Origin: Culturomica massiliensis
Lineage (GTDB): Bacteria; Bacteroidota; Bacteroidia; Bacteroidales; Marinifilaceae
Assembly (NCBI RefSeq): GCF_900091655.1
Contig: NZ_LT594621.1
Span: forward strand, 1,550,001-1,614,000
Direction: 5' to 3'
Length of the DNA: 64,000 nucleotides
Each line of letters opens with the position of its first letter. Positions within the stretch are counted from its first letter, which is position 1. Below, in pieces: positions 53,389 to 62,898 of the stretch. The notes under the pieces are model-generated. The model was not told the DNA's origin. It was given only the letters and a program-made list of their open reading frames with translations, and searched no databases. Both the position numbers and the translations under genes were made by a program.

Positions 53389-54753
53389 CTATTCTACCAA
53401 TTCCGCCGCCACGGTATCCACATACAGTCCGGTTCCCCCTGTCCATGACGACATATATGTCCGGACCTCCATTCGCAATTTAGTTGTTCCGGCCGGAGCC
53501 CTGAAAATCCCGTTTCTGAATACATCAACATACCCCTCGGTCTGATAGCCATAGGCCGAAGAACGTATTTCCTCCGAAGCCAGACTCCGGTTTCCGGCCA
53601 TCCAGGTACACCACACCCGCCACTTCACCTCCGCAACATCGGCTCTCACATACATCCGCAATTGGTAACATCGTCCTTCAGAAACCGGTACATCCTGGTA
53701 CAAATAGGTCTTCCCCTCCAACCGGACAGCTTTATTCCCCTGATAAACCGGAGCATCGACAACCACACTTTTCTTATCCGTTCCGTTGGCATCCAATTTC
53801 CAGTGTTCCGGTATCCCTTCCGTTACTCCTCCTTCAAAATCACCGTTTTGTATCAAGTTAACCCCATTTCCTACCCCTTTGCACACATCGGGCGGCATAT
53901 CAATATACCAATCTCTTTCCCGGACAATCGTTTCTTCCCAATCGTATATTTCCGTTTCAAATCCAACCCATTCCGAACCCGGTATACTCCCGAATACAGC
54001 TTTTATCTCCGTTATCCGGTTCGCCGTCAATGTCTGTATCGAACGTACAGGAGTCTGATAAGGTGTATTCCCGACCCTATAAGACAACATCAACCCACTC
54101 TCTCCTACAGGCGGAAACAGTAAAATCCCGGTTGTGGAAATACCCGCAACCGAAATTCCGGCTGTTTTAATCAAAGTACCCGTCTCACTTGTATAATTTC
54201 CCAGTAAATTCATTTTCAAAGGAATTGAAAATACATGAATTGTCAGATCTGTCAAATTTTCCGGCACATTTTCAACAATAACCCGCAACTGTGCCACTTT
54301 GCGTTGCATATCGAAAACCACCGGCACCGGCTCTCCCTCAGTCACTGTAAAATCCGCCTGCCCCAATAAATAATCTGCAGCTTCCGTATAATTCCCGGCA
54401 TTTTTTTCTAATTTCACGAATATTTGTTCCGGAGTCTTCGATTTACTGTATTCCAAAACCGTCTGATTGACAACATTCACCATACAAAAACCGGTATATG
54501 TGCCGGGAGACAATTTCCATCTGAACCGACGGGCATCTCCGGCTTCCGGAGGGACTTCACAAAAGTCGGTTTCCTGTTTCTGCTCATCATAAACAAACAA
54601 CTGATAATTCACCGGTGAAAATGCACCGACACTGCTACCCGTTCTCACGACAACGGCAACTTCTTGCTTCGGATCATCTTCAGACCAAGGCTCCGAATCG
54701 CGACGACACGCCCCGAGAACTACCATTATAACAATGATAATTAACCACTTCAT
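53389..54753 (-). CDS. FimB/Mfa2-like fimbrial-anchor lipoprotein with C-terminal carbohydrate-binding-like domain
   Basis: 454 residues. The N-terminus MKWLIIIVIMVVLGAC is a lipoprotein signal with Cys16. Residues about 28-265 have the pattern of FimB/Mfa2 proteins (YQLFVYDEQKQ, WKLSPGTYTGFCMVNVVNQ, an FDMQRKVAQLRVIVENVP strand pair), which anchor or cap Bacteroidales fimbriae. Residues about 295-450 form a separate beta-sandwich (NLIQNGDFEGGVTEGIPEHW, YLYQDVPVSEGRCYQLRMYV) like CBM4/9 or similar binding modules. No fimbrial shaft gene is adjacent. The first assignment is moderate and the second is by pattern only. Confidence 0.65.
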   Translation of the reverse strand: MKWLIIIVIMVVLGACRRDSEPWSEDDPKQEVAVVVRTGSSVGAFSPVNYQLFVYDEQKQETDFCEVPPEAGDARRFRWKLSPGTYTGFCMVNVVNQTVLEYSKSKTPEQIFVKLEKNAGNYTEAADYLLGQADFTVTEGEPVPVVFDMQRKVAQLRVIVENVPENLTDLTIHVFSIPLKMNLLGNYTSETGTLIKTAGISVAGISTTGILLFPPVGESGLMLSYRVGNTPYQTPVRSIQTLTANRITEIKAVFGSIPGSEWVGFETEIYDWEETIVRERDWYIDMPPDVCKGVGNGVNLIQNGDFEGGVTEGIPEHWKLDANGTDKKSVVVDAPVYQGNKAVRLEGKTYLYQDVPVSEGRCYQLRMYVRADVAEVKWRVWCTWMAGNRSLASEEIRSSAYGYQTEGYVDVFRNGIFRAPAGTTKLRMEVRTYMSSWTGGTGLYVDTVAAELVE

Positions 54754-54785
54754 AAGCTAAAAATTAATATAAAAACACCGATATA

Positions 54786-54793
54786 CAAAGATA
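54786..54793 (-). promoter_or_regulatory. -7 box for the fimbrial-like lipoprotein gene
   Basis: TATCTTTG on the minus strand, 32 bases before the start codon. Confidence 0.55.
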
Positions 54794-54967
54794 TCTTAAT
54801 CAAGTAACCTGCCGAACAGGAATAGAAGAGTTACAAGACGCGCATTGTACTTTATAAAAATATAACTTTTTGGGAAATAAACAATAGATAATAAAAAATT
54901 AAGATAAGATTTTTGTTTTTATAATAAAATTTTATTTTACATATCTTACTTTACAACATCTCTTGTC

Positions 54968-56284
54968 TCATTTACAAGACATTTTTTTCAAATAGGCAGG
55001 TGTAAATATAATTCGCCCCAAAATAGTTTGCATCAAACCACGTATGAATAAATAAGCGAGGAAAGCTAACCATAACACATGATTATCAACATCTCCTGAA
55101 AATCCGTAGTATATCAGAAAAAATACTGCGGCAGCAGCAGCCATAGACCACAACATCTGGCGGGTAGCAGTTGCACCGATCAAGATTCCATCCCACAAAA
55201 AAGCTGCAAAACCGGCCAAAGGAACAGCCAATACCCAATAATAATAATCCCCGGCAACAACAATCACCTCCTTTTCATTGGTCAATACTTCCAAAAAGTG
55301 TTTCCCTCCTATTCCGTATAATAATGTAAACAACAAGGACAAGCCTATTCCCCAACCGAATAAATTCCGCACAGCATGACGCAAATGCTTTAAATTACAG
55401 GCACCGATATAACGACCGGCTAAAGCTTCTGCCGCATAGGCGAATCCATCCATAACATATGAAAAAAGAGTAAATAATTGCATCAACAGCGTATTCACGG
55501 CTAAAATCACATTTCCCTGACGGGCACCACTGGAAGTAAAAAAAGTCGTTACAGCAATCAAACAAAGCGTACGCAAAAAAATATCCCGGTTTACGGCAAA
55601 AAAACGACGCATCGCACCGAATCGTATACTTTCCTGCCAAACAAACCGCGAACGAAGAAAACCGTATTCTTTTCTCCACAGCCATATTGCCATACACAAT
55701 CCCGAATACTCGGCAACGACAGTCCCCAAAGCAACCCCTTCAACCTTCATACCCAATCCGAAAACAAAAAAGAGACTGCAGGCAATATTAATTACATTAA
55801 CTGCAATTGCAATATACATCGGGTAACGGGAATTCTGCATACCGATAAACCACCCCTTAAATCCGTACATCGACAATACTGCCGGTGCCCCCCATACACA
55901 AACCCGGAAATAAGTTACCGCATATTGTTCAACCTCCCTACTCGTATCGAGAAAATAAAAAGCCAAACGTTCTATCGGATATTGTAAAATCAGTATGACA
56001 ATTGCTGAAATCAATCCCACAGCAATTGCCTGTGCCAACACCCGAATCTGAGCATTTGCATCTTTTCTGCCATAGGCCTGGGAAGTCAGGCCACTGGTGC
56101 CCATCCGTAAAAAACCGAAATTCCAATACAGAATATTGAACAACAAACCTCCGACAGCAATTGCTCCGATATAGGCAGCCGTCCCCAAATGCCCCACAAT
56201 AGCCACATCGACCAGTCCCAACAAAGGAACAGTGATATTGGATACAATAGAAGGTATGGCCAAACGAAGAATCCTGCGGTTCAT
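54968..56284 (-). CDS. MATE-family (DinF-like) efflux transporter
   Basis: 438 residues with twelve hydrophobic segments. LAIPSIVSNITVPLLGLVDVAIVGHLG and TSGLTSQAYGRKDA near the N-terminus, and MDGFAYAAEALAGRYIGA in the second half, are the two MATE repeats; the DinF branch is indicated by LVDVAIVGHLG. It exports cationic compounds using H+ or Na+. The frame is open to 56302, but the -7 box at 56300-56307 overlaps that start, so the Met at 56284 is used. Confidence 0.92.
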   Translation of the reverse strand: MNRRILRLAIPSIVSNITVPLLGLVDVAIVGHLGTAAYIGAIAVGGLLFNILYWNFGFLRMGTSGLTSQAYGRKDANAQIRVLAQAIAVGLISAIVILILQYPIERLAFYFLDTSREVEQYAVTYFRVCVWGAPAVLSMYGFKGWFIGMQNSRYPMYIAIAVNVINIACSLFFVFGLGMKVEGVALGTVVAEYSGLCMAIWLWRKEYGFLRSRFVWQESIRFGAMRRFFAVNRDIFLRTLCLIAVTTFFTSSGARQGNVILAVNTLLMQLFTLFSYVMDGFAYAAEALAGRYIGACNLKHLRHAVRNLFGWGIGLSLLFTLLYGIGGKHFLEVLTNEKEVIVVAGDYYYWVLAVPLAGFAAFLWDGILIGATATRQMLWSMAAAAAVFFLIYYGFSGDVDNHVLWLAFLAYLFIRGLMQTILGRIIFTPAYLKKMSCK

Positions 56285-56299
56285 ATACTGAATTTTTTG

Positions 56300-56307
56300 C
56301 AAAGATA
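56300..56307 (-). promoter_or_regulatory. -7 box for the MATE transporter gene
   Basis: TATCTTTG on the minus strand, 15 bases before the chosen start. Confidence 0.6.
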
Positions 56308-56545
56308 AAGCTATTTATTGTAGATTTATGATTTTAGATTTCAGATTGGCTCCACAACCTTCGCCTGCCGAAGAAAAATCGTAAATCAAAATCGTAGGAT
56401 TTTTGTGTTCCCACGTCCAAAAAAATCCGCCTCGTCCGGCAGAGATTTCCGGGAAAATGAGAAACTTTATCGAAAGAAAATCTTTGAAAACATCTTTTTT
56501 TTTTAAACCTTTGAGGCTCGATTGATAAAACACAAATAATTTTTA

Positions 56546-58759
56546 ATGATGAAACGTATATACTACATCTTTATTTTACTGATTTTAACTAGTTTAGGGG
56601 TATCTTCCTACGCCCAGCAAAAAAAATTAAGCATGGACGATTTTTTTGTGAACGGAACTTTCCGAACCAAAGGAGTCTATGGCATTCGCTCCATGAATGA
56701 CGGGGCACATTATACTGTATTAGCCAATAATGGAACCCAAATTGTAAAATACAGTTATAAGACAGGCCAACCGGTCGAAACATTAGTAGACCTGAAAACG
56801 ATTGAGAACAGTCCGGTAAAATACATTTCGAACTACACATTCAACAACGACGAAAGCCGGATTCTCATCAGTACGAATGTCAACCCCATATACCGCCACT
56901 CCTATACTGCCGATTATTATATCTATGATTTTAAAAATAAAGAACTGAAACCTCTTTCGGAAAACGGCAGTCAACGTCTGGCGACTTTCTCTCCTGACGG
57001 TTTACGTATCGCTTTTATGCGTGATAACAACCTCTTCATTCACGACCTGCGTTTCGGCACTGAACGGCAAATCACATTCGATGGCAAATACAATCACATC
57101 ATCAACGGAGCCCCCGACTGGGTATACGAAGAAGAATTTTCTTTCAATAAGGCTTTTGAATGGGCTCCCGACGGCTCGGCACTGGCTTTCATCCGTTTTG
57201 ACGAATCTGCCGTCAAAGAATTCCCGATGAATATGTTCGAAGGACAAGCCCCGGCATTGAAAGAAAACGAACTATATCCTTCGGTATACAGCTACAAATA
57301 TCCCAAAGCCGGTGAAGCCAACTCACTGGTTTCGGTACATGTATATGACATACAGGATAAAACGACGATGACAATGGATATCGGTGAGGAACAAGATATC
57401 TATATTCCCCGTATCCGTTGGACACAGGATCCTAAAAAACTGGCTATCATTCGCTTGAATCGTCTGCAAAACAAGATGGAAATCCTATTGGCCAATGCCC
57501 GTACCGGAAAATCCAACATCCTTTACCGGGAAGAAAATAAATATTACATTGCCGAAAGCAATTTCGACAACCTGGTATTTCCGGAAGACGGCCAACACTT
57601 TATCATTACCAGTGAGAAAAACGGATATATGCACATATACCTTTACGATATGGCCGGACATGAAAAGAAGGCCATCACTTCCGGAAACTATGACATTGCA
57701 GACTTCTACGGCTATAACCCCGCGACAAAAACGTTCTACTTCTCATCTTATGAGGAATCACCTCTGGAAAAATATGTTTATTCCGTAGACAGCAAAGGAC
57801 AAAAAAAGAAATTAACCCCCAACAAAGGTTGGAACAACGCTACTTTCAGTAAAACATACCAGTATTATATCAATACATTCTCCAACATAGACACACCGCC
57901 GGTAATCAGTTTATATAATGCGAAGAATAAGCTGGTACGCGTATTGGAAGACAACCAACAGGCCCAGGAAACCATCAAAGGTTATGCCATTGCGCCGAAA
58001 GAATTCATACAAATTCCGGCAGCCGACGGTAAAACCATGCTGAACGCCTGGATCATGAAACCGCTGGATTTCGACCCGAACAAAAAATATCCTTTACTTA
58101 TCACCCAATACAGCGGCCCGAACTCCCAACAGGTAAAAAATAGCTGGGGAGGCGTCAACTGGTTGAATTATCTGGCACAGGAAGGATACGCAGTAGCTTG
58201 TATCGATCCCAGAGGGACAGCAGCACGCGGCGAAGAATTCCGCAAATGCACCTATATGCAATTGGGTAAACTGGAAAGTGACGATATGATTGCTGCCGCT
58301 AAATGGCTGGCAGAAAAACCTTTCATCGACAAGCAAAACATCGGTATTTGGGGATGGAGTTACGGTGGTTTTATGTCGTCCCTCTGTATCATGAAAGGAA
58401 ATGATATTTTCACAACAGCCATCGCCGTCGCTCCGGTAACTCATTACAAATTCTACGATTCCATCTACACGGAACGGTATATGCGTACACCCAAAGAAAA
58501 CGAAAAAGGATATGAGGAAAATGCTCCGTTGAACTGGGCTGACAAATTAAAAGGAAATTTATTGCTTTGTCACGGTACTGCCGACGATAACGTACATGTT
58601 CAAAATACGTATGAATTGGCAGAACGCCTAGTACAGGCCAATAAACAATTCGATATGGGTATTTACACCAACCGTAACCACAGCATATATGGCGGAAATA
58701 CCAGTCGCCAACTCTATGAAAAGTTCGTAAAATATCTGAATGAGCACATGAAAAAATAA
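56546..58759 (+). CDS. Dipeptidyl peptidase IV (S9B serine peptidase)
   Basis: 737 residues with a signal peptide (about 1-24). An N-terminal beta-propeller (about 50-490) carries the DPP IV Glu pair in DWVYEEEFSF that holds the peptide amino end. The alpha/beta-hydrolase domain has the catalytic Ser in GWSYGGFMSS (about 604), Asp in GTADDNVH (about 679) and His in NRNHSIYGGN (about 712). It removes Xaa-Pro dipeptides and is periplasmic in Bacteroidales. Full length. Followed by pepD on the same strand after a 111-base gap. Confidence 0.95.
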   Translation: MMKRIYYIFILLILTSLGVSSYAQQKKLSMDDFFVNGTFRTKGVYGIRSMNDGAHYTVLANNGTQIVKYSYKTGQPVETLVDLKTIENSPVKYISNYTFNNDESRILISTNVNPIYRHSYTADYYIYDFKNKELKPLSENGSQRLATFSPDGLRIAFMRDNNLFIHDLRFGTERQITFDGKYNHIINGAPDWVYEEEFSFNKAFEWAPDGSALAFIRFDESAVKEFPMNMFEGQAPALKENELYPSVYSYKYPKAGEANSLVSVHVYDIQDKTTMTMDIGEEQDIYIPRIRWTQDPKKLAIIRLNRLQNKMEILLANARTGKSNILYREENKYYIAESNFDNLVFPEDGQHFIITSEKNGYMHIYLYDMAGHEKKAITSGNYDIADFYGYNPATKTFYFSSYEESPLEKYVYSVDSKGQKKKLTPNKGWNNATFSKTYQYYINTFSNIDTPPVISLYNAKNKLVRVLEDNQQAQETIKGYAIAPKEFIQIPAADGKTMLNAWIMKPLDFDPNKKYPLLITQYSGPNSQQVKNSWGGVNWLNYLAQEGYAVACIDPRGTAARGEEFRKCTYMQLGKLESDDMIAAAKWLAEKPFIDKQNIGIWGWSYGGFMSSLCIMKGNDIFTTAIAVAPVTHYKFYDSIYTERYMRTPKENEKGYEENAPLNWADKLKGNLLLCHGTADDNVHVQNTYELAERLVQANKQFDMGIYTNRNHSIYGGNTSRQLYEKFVKYLNEHMKK

Positions 58760-58770
58760 AATCTATAACC

Positions 58771-58855
58771 GTGAACCTTGCTCCGGTCAATCAGGTGATG
58801 GGAACTACCGCAGACGAATGTTTTCAGGCCTATTAGTCAGCAGCAAGGCAAACAC
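58771..58855 (+). other. Possible structured RNA element upstream of pepD
   Basis: CCTTGCT (58776-58782) and AGCAAGG (58842-58848) can close a stem about 60 bases across, with GTG/CAC outside and GGT...ACC and GGTC/GGCC pairings inside. GC content and structure exceed those of neighbouring intergenic DNA. It matches no riboswitch I recognise, and no promoter or terminator flanks it. Confidence 0.3.
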
Positions 58856-58870
58856 TAATCAACAAAATAT

Positions 58871-60331
58871 ATGGATACAATCAAAGACCTTCAACCCAAA
58901 GCGATATGGGAAAACTTTTACAAGTTAACACAAGTACCGCGGCCTTCCAACCATGAGGAAAAAGCCCGGGAATTTATGATGAATTGGGCTAAAGAACACC
59001 ACATCGATGCCCGGATGGACGAGGCTGGAAATATTATTATGACCAAACCGGCTACCCCGGGTATGGAAAACCGCAAAGGCATCATTCTGCAAGGTCACCT
59101 GGATATGGTTCCGCAAAAAAATGAAGATACCCGGCATGATTTTACCAAAGACCCGATCGACGCATATATCGACGGAGAATGGGTACGTGCCAAAGGAACA
59201 ACTTTGGGTGCCGACAACGGAATGGGCGTTGCTGCGGCAATGGCAGTACTGACGGCCACCGACATTCAGCACGGTCCGATCGAAGTACTGATCACGGCGA
59301 CGGAAGAAACCGGTATGGACGGTGCGAACGGTCTGAAACCGGGTGTATTGGAAGGAGATATCTTATTGAATCTGGACTCGGAAACCGAAGGCGAATTATA
59401 TGTCGGTTGTGCCGGAGGACTTGATGCAACCGTAGAATTCAATTATAAAAAAGCTGCCGTACCGGCAGGAAGCAAAGCCTATAAATTAGCTCTGAAAGGA
59501 CTTAAAGGAGGACATTCCGGTATGGACATCAACCTCGGCCGGGGTAACTCTAACAAATTATTATTCCGCTTTTTGAAAACTCACGCCCAGGAACTGAATC
59601 TGCAAATAGCCACCATCAACGGAGGTAGCCTACGCAACGCCATTCCGCGTGAAACATTTGCCGTTATCACTCTACCGGCAGCAAATGCAGATAAATTCCT
59701 GGCTAAAATAAAAGAAGCAGAAGCCATATATAAAGCCGAACTGATTGAAAAAGATCCCGATGTAAAACTATCGGCAGAAGAAACCGAAATGCCGGCACAT
59801 GTCATGGATGCCGATTTACAATGGAGATTGACCGACGCGATCCTGGGATGTCCCAACGGCACGGTACGTATGATCGATTCTATGCCGGACACCGTCGAAA
59901 CATCCAACAATCTGGCTATCGTACAAACCCGCGACGATAAAATCGTCATCAACACCCTCATGCGTTCATCCGTTGAAACAGCGAAAGATTATCTGGCAGA
60001 ATGTCTGCAATCCGTTTTTGAACTGGCAAAAGCCGATAACATCCAATTCGACGGTGCTTATCCGGGGTGGAAACCCAACCCGCAATCGGCCATCCTGAAA
60101 TCGATGCAGGATACATATCGGAAAATGTTCAACAAAGAGGCACGTATTATGGCCGTACATGCCGGCCTGGAATGCGGTATTTTAGGTGCAAAATACCCGG
60201 GTTGGGACATGATTTCCTTTGGACCGACGATCTGCCACCCACATTCCCCGGACGAGAAAGTAAACATTCCGTCTGTCGGCAAATTCTGGGAATTCTTAAA
60301 AGAAACTCTCAAGGAAGCTCCTAAAAAATAA
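58871..60331 (+). CDS. pepD: Aminoacyl-histidine dipeptidase (PepD, M20 family)
   Basis: 486 residues. Zinc ligands and catalytic residues are in LQGHLDMVPQ (His, Asp), GTTLGADNGMGVAAAM (bridging Asp), ATEETGMDGA (catalytic Glu and ligand) and LDSETEG, with the final His in SFGPTICHPHSPDEKV. The dimerisation lid contains KGGHSGMDINLGRGN. It cleaves carnosine-type and many unspecific dipeptides in the cytosol, downstream of DPP IV and Dcp. Length is typical and the enzyme looks intact. Confidence 0.95.
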   Translation: MDTIKDLQPKAIWENFYKLTQVPRPSNHEEKAREFMMNWAKEHHIDARMDEAGNIIMTKPATPGMENRKGIILQGHLDMVPQKNEDTRHDFTKDPIDAYIDGEWVRAKGTTLGADNGMGVAAAMAVLTATDIQHGPIEVLITATEETGMDGANGLKPGVLEGDILLNLDSETEGELYVGCAGGLDATVEFNYKKAAVPAGSKAYKLALKGLKGGHSGMDINLGRGNSNKLLFRFLKTHAQELNLQIATINGGSLRNAIPRETFAVITLPAANADKFLAKIKEAEAIYKAELIEKDPDVKLSAEETEMPAHVMDADLQWRLTDAILGCPNGTVRMIDSMPDTVETSNNLAIVQTRDDKIVINTLMRSSVETAKDYLAECLQSVFELAKADNIQFDGAYPGWKPNPQSAILKSMQDTYRKMFNKEARIMAVHAGLECGILGAKYPGWDMISFGPTICHPHSPDEKVNIPSVGKFWEFLKETLKEAPKK

Positions 60332-60341
60332 ATACACAAGA

Positions 60342-60366
60342 TAACGCCGGGTTTTACCCGGCGTTA
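60342..60366 (+). terminator. Hairpin terminator after pepD
   Basis: TAACGCCGGG and CCCGGCGTTA make a ten-base-pair stem with a five-base loop; an imperfect T-rich tract (CTATTTTCTGTTTTTTC) follows. Confidence 0.85.
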
Positions 60367-60457
60367 CTATTTTCTGTTTTTTCAAAATCGTAGTGTAAAT
60401 TAACTACCTTCCGGTTATTTTTTATTTTTCTTTAACCCTTTCCTCAAAAAAACGTCG

Positions 60458-60465
60458 TATCTTTG
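60458..60465 (+). promoter_or_regulatory. -7 box for the acyl-CoA synthetase gene
   Basis: TATCTTTG, 24 bases before the ATG. Confidence 0.6.
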
Positions 60466-60489
60466 CAGTGTATATGCGAAAATTAAAAT

Positions 60490-62172
60490 ATGATCTTAAA
60501 TAAATTGACACTACCGGAATTGCTCAAAAATAGCTGTTCCAAATTTAAAGACAACTTATCTTTAAATTTTGTTCAATCAGGAAACAGGACTTATCGGGAT
60601 TTTTACAATGAAGTTCTTTCTATATCCAATCATCTTTTAGAATTAGGAATCCGAAAAGGAGATAAAGTGGCCATCCTAAGTGCCAACATGCCCAACTGGG
60701 GAATCACCCAGTTTGCCATTGCACAAATCGGAGCCATTGCCGTGCCTGTACTTCCCGGTTTCAGTACCACTGAAATCCAAAATATATTCGAACATTCGGA
60801 AGCTAAAATCATATTTGTGTCCAAACTACTTTATAAGCTGGTAGCCGATATAAAAACAAACTTTCTGGAACATAAAATCCTGATGAATACTTTCGCCCAT
60901 ATCCCGGCAGGATACCCGGTGGAAAACATCGAAAAACTGGAACAGGATATTCCGTTAAATAACCTCAAACCGCTTCCGGAAATTTGCATCGAAGAAGAAG
61001 ACACCGCTTCCATCATCTATACCTCCGGAACAACCGGATTCTCAAAAGGCGTGGAGCTAAGTCACAAAAACCTGGTGTGGGACGCCCAACAATGCAGCAC
61101 CATACAACCCGTCAGTACAAACGACCGGTTTTTAAGTATTTTACCACTGGCTCATACATATGAAAACACGCTGGGGTTACTGCTGCCGCTGATGTTCGGA
61201 GCACAGATATTTTATCTCGACCGGGTTCCGACACCGAAGCTACTGGTGCCGGCTATGCAAAAGATTCGGCCGACAGTCATGCTATCAGTTCCCCTGGTTA
61301 TCGAGAAGATATACAAAACTCAGATATTACCGAAATTCAATTCTTCCCGGTTGATGAGCTGTTTATATAAATTCACTCCCATACGCAAAACACTAAACCG
61401 CCTCGCCGGTAAAAAGCTTATGCAGACATTCGGCGGAGAACTGGTATTCTTCGGAGTCGGAGGTTCTAAATTAGACCCGACAGTCGAAAGTTTCTTACGT
61501 GAAGCCCGTTTCCCATACGCCATCGGTTACGGCTTGACCGAAACAGCCCCGATGACAGCCGGCAGCAACCCGTCGCAAACCTTTTTACAGGGAGTCGGTC
61601 CCGTTATGGAAGGTGTACAGGTGAAAATCAACGAACCGAACAACAAAGGAGAAGGTGAAATCTGGATCAAAGGTCCGAACGTCATGAAAGGATACTATAA
61701 AAAACCGGAATTAACCCGGGAATCGATCACTCAGGACGGCTGGTTTAAAACCGGCGACCTCGGCTCTTTCGACAAGAAAGGAAGGTTATCGATCCGGGGA
61801 CGGATAAAAACCATGATTTTAGGGGCTTCCGGCGAAAACATCTATCCGGAAGAAATCGAATCGATCATCAACAATTTCCGGTTTGTAAACGAGTCCCTCG
61901 TTGTCGAGTCCAAAGGGAAATTAGTTGCAATGGTTCATTTCAACATGGAAGAGTTGGAAAAACAATATCAGAAGCTAAAAACCCAGGCCGGAAACTACAA
62001 AGCGTATATCAACGATTACATCGAAGAACAGAAAAAAGAACTTTTCGAATACGTCAACAGCCGGGTCAATAATTTTTCCAAACTACAATTGGTTATGGTC
62101 CAAAGCGAACCTTTCGAAAAAACGCCGACACATAAAATCAAACGTTTCTTATACAACAACGTTCAACTTTAA
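60490..62172 (+). CDS. Long-chain fatty acid-CoA ligase (AMP-binding enzyme)
   Basis: 560 residues. Adenylate-forming motifs: A3 IIYTSGTTGFSKGVELSH, A5 GYGLTETAPMTAG, A7 WFKTGDLGSFD, A8 IRGRIKTMILGASGENIYPEEIE and A10 PTHKIKRF with the catalytic Lys. It activates a fatty acid with ATP and joins it to CoA on the cytosolic face of the membrane. The length and NLVWDAQQCS region fit long-chain synthetases of the FAA1/FadD15 type rather than short-chain ones. Single gene with promoter and likely terminator. Confidence 0.92.
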   Translation: MILNKLTLPELLKNSCSKFKDNLSLNFVQSGNRTYRDFYNEVLSISNHLLELGIRKGDKVAILSANMPNWGITQFAIAQIGAIAVPVLPGFSTTEIQNIFEHSEAKIIFVSKLLYKLVADIKTNFLEHKILMNTFAHIPAGYPVENIEKLEQDIPLNNLKPLPEICIEEEDTASIIYTSGTTGFSKGVELSHKNLVWDAQQCSTIQPVSTNDRFLSILPLAHTYENTLGLLLPLMFGAQIFYLDRVPTPKLLVPAMQKIRPTVMLSVPLVIEKIYKTQILPKFNSSRLMSCLYKFTPIRKTLNRLAGKKLMQTFGGELVFFGVGGSKLDPTVESFLREARFPYAIGYGLTETAPMTAGSNPSQTFLQGVGPVMEGVQVKINEPNNKGEGEIWIKGPNVMKGYYKKPELTRESITQDGWFKTGDLGSFDKKGRLSIRGRIKTMILGASGENIYPEEIESIINNFRFVNESLVVESKGKLVAMVHFNMEELEKQYQKLKTQAGNYKAYINDYIEEQKKELFEYVNSRVNNFSKLQLVMVQSEPFEKTPTHKIKRFLYNNVQL

Positions 62173-62200
62173 GAACCACATAAAAAACAGCCGGAAAAAT

Positions 62201-62226
62201 TGAACTGAACCCCAAAAGTTGGACGG
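62201..62226 (+). mobile_element. Relic resembling an IS3-family terminal inverted repeat
   Basis: The segment TGAACTGAACCCCAAAAGTT followed by GGACGG resembles the ends of IS3/IS150-group elements (TG...CCCC.AAAAGTT.GAC). No transposase frame or second end is present in the window, so at most an insertion scar remains. Confidence 0.35.
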
Positions 62227-62263
62227 TTAATATTATTTAAGAGGCGCTTTTAGAATTGAATAA

Positions 62264-62293
62264 AGCTCGGTATTTTACCGGGCTGTTTTCGTT
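62264..62293 (+). terminator. Hairpin terminator after the acyl-CoA synthetase gene
   Basis: AGCTCGGTA and TACCGGGCT (one G-U pair) with a three-base loop, followed by GTTTTCGTTT. It may have arrived with the adjacent IS-like segment. Confidence 0.6.
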
Positions 62294-62318
62294 TATCGGA
62301 CCATAAAATAACGATTGA

Positions 62319-62885
62319 CTATCTGATGTGAAAATCCATCATACACTCCTCTCCCATATACATCCGCAGCCGGTCCCCGATTTGAAGTCCCCGGTAACGG
62401 TAAGGGTTTCCACAGTAAAAGAAATCACCGATTTTAATCATATAAAATCCGGATGCCAAAGCAACAAACTCATCGGCATGTAACGGTAATTCCCGCATCG
62501 TTCCGGTAAAAACGGTCGTTTCGTTCACTTGTAAAGAATAGTTTACATTCTCCCCCTGATAGTCCCGCAACTCACTTTGCGCTGCGGAATCGTCGAAGGC
62601 TGCAGCAACACCACACGGCAACCCTTTCATTTTCAATTCGCTCTCCAATGTGTCCGCATAAAAACGCAAACCGACGCCCACCTCATTGTAATACCTGCCG
62701 GCAAACCGCTCGGATACACCTTTCCCCAGCTTACAGGCACGAAACACCAATTGCGGTACACAACTCAATTCCCGGGTAAATGCCGGAAAATAAAAATCAT
62801 TGTTATTACGCAACAAAGCATTATCCCCGATGACCCCCACCGTAAAACTACCTTGTTCGTTATATTCTGCACATAGAAGCTTCAT
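62319..62885 (-). CDS. Fumarylacetoacetate-hydrolase-like protein
   Basis: 188 residues. KGVSERFAGRYYNEVGVGLRFYADTLE resembles the core of small FAH-family proteins (a GKxIxxxFAxxYY-exIGxGxDFTA pattern), and GDFFYCGNPYRYRGLQIGDRLRMY is a plausible C-terminal FAH strand pair. Typical metal-binding Glu and Asp residues of FAH enzymes are not evident, so it may be inactive or differently specialised. The nitroreductase stop is 13 bases upstream, so the two are co-transcribed. Function unknown. Confidence 0.55.
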   Translation of the reverse strand: MKLLCAEYNEQGSFTVGVIGDNALLRNNNDFYFPAFTRELSCVPQLVFRACKLGKGVSERFAGRYYNEVGVGLRFYADTLESELKMKGLPCGVAAAFDDSAAQSELRDYQGENVNYSLQVNETTVFTGTMRELPLHADEFVALASGFYMIKIGDFFYCGNPYRYRGLQIGDRLRMYMGEECMMDFHIR

Positions 62886-62898
62886 ATCCTATACCCGG

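Noticed and set aside
58771..58855. Small SRP RNA, because of the GTGAACC start and AGCAGCAAGG end
   Set aside because: The conserved GGAA-type loop and CAGG partner strand are not in the right places, and there is no promoter; kept only as an unclassified element.
62201..62293. Intact insertion sequence
   Set aside because: No transposase frame and no second inverted end in the window.
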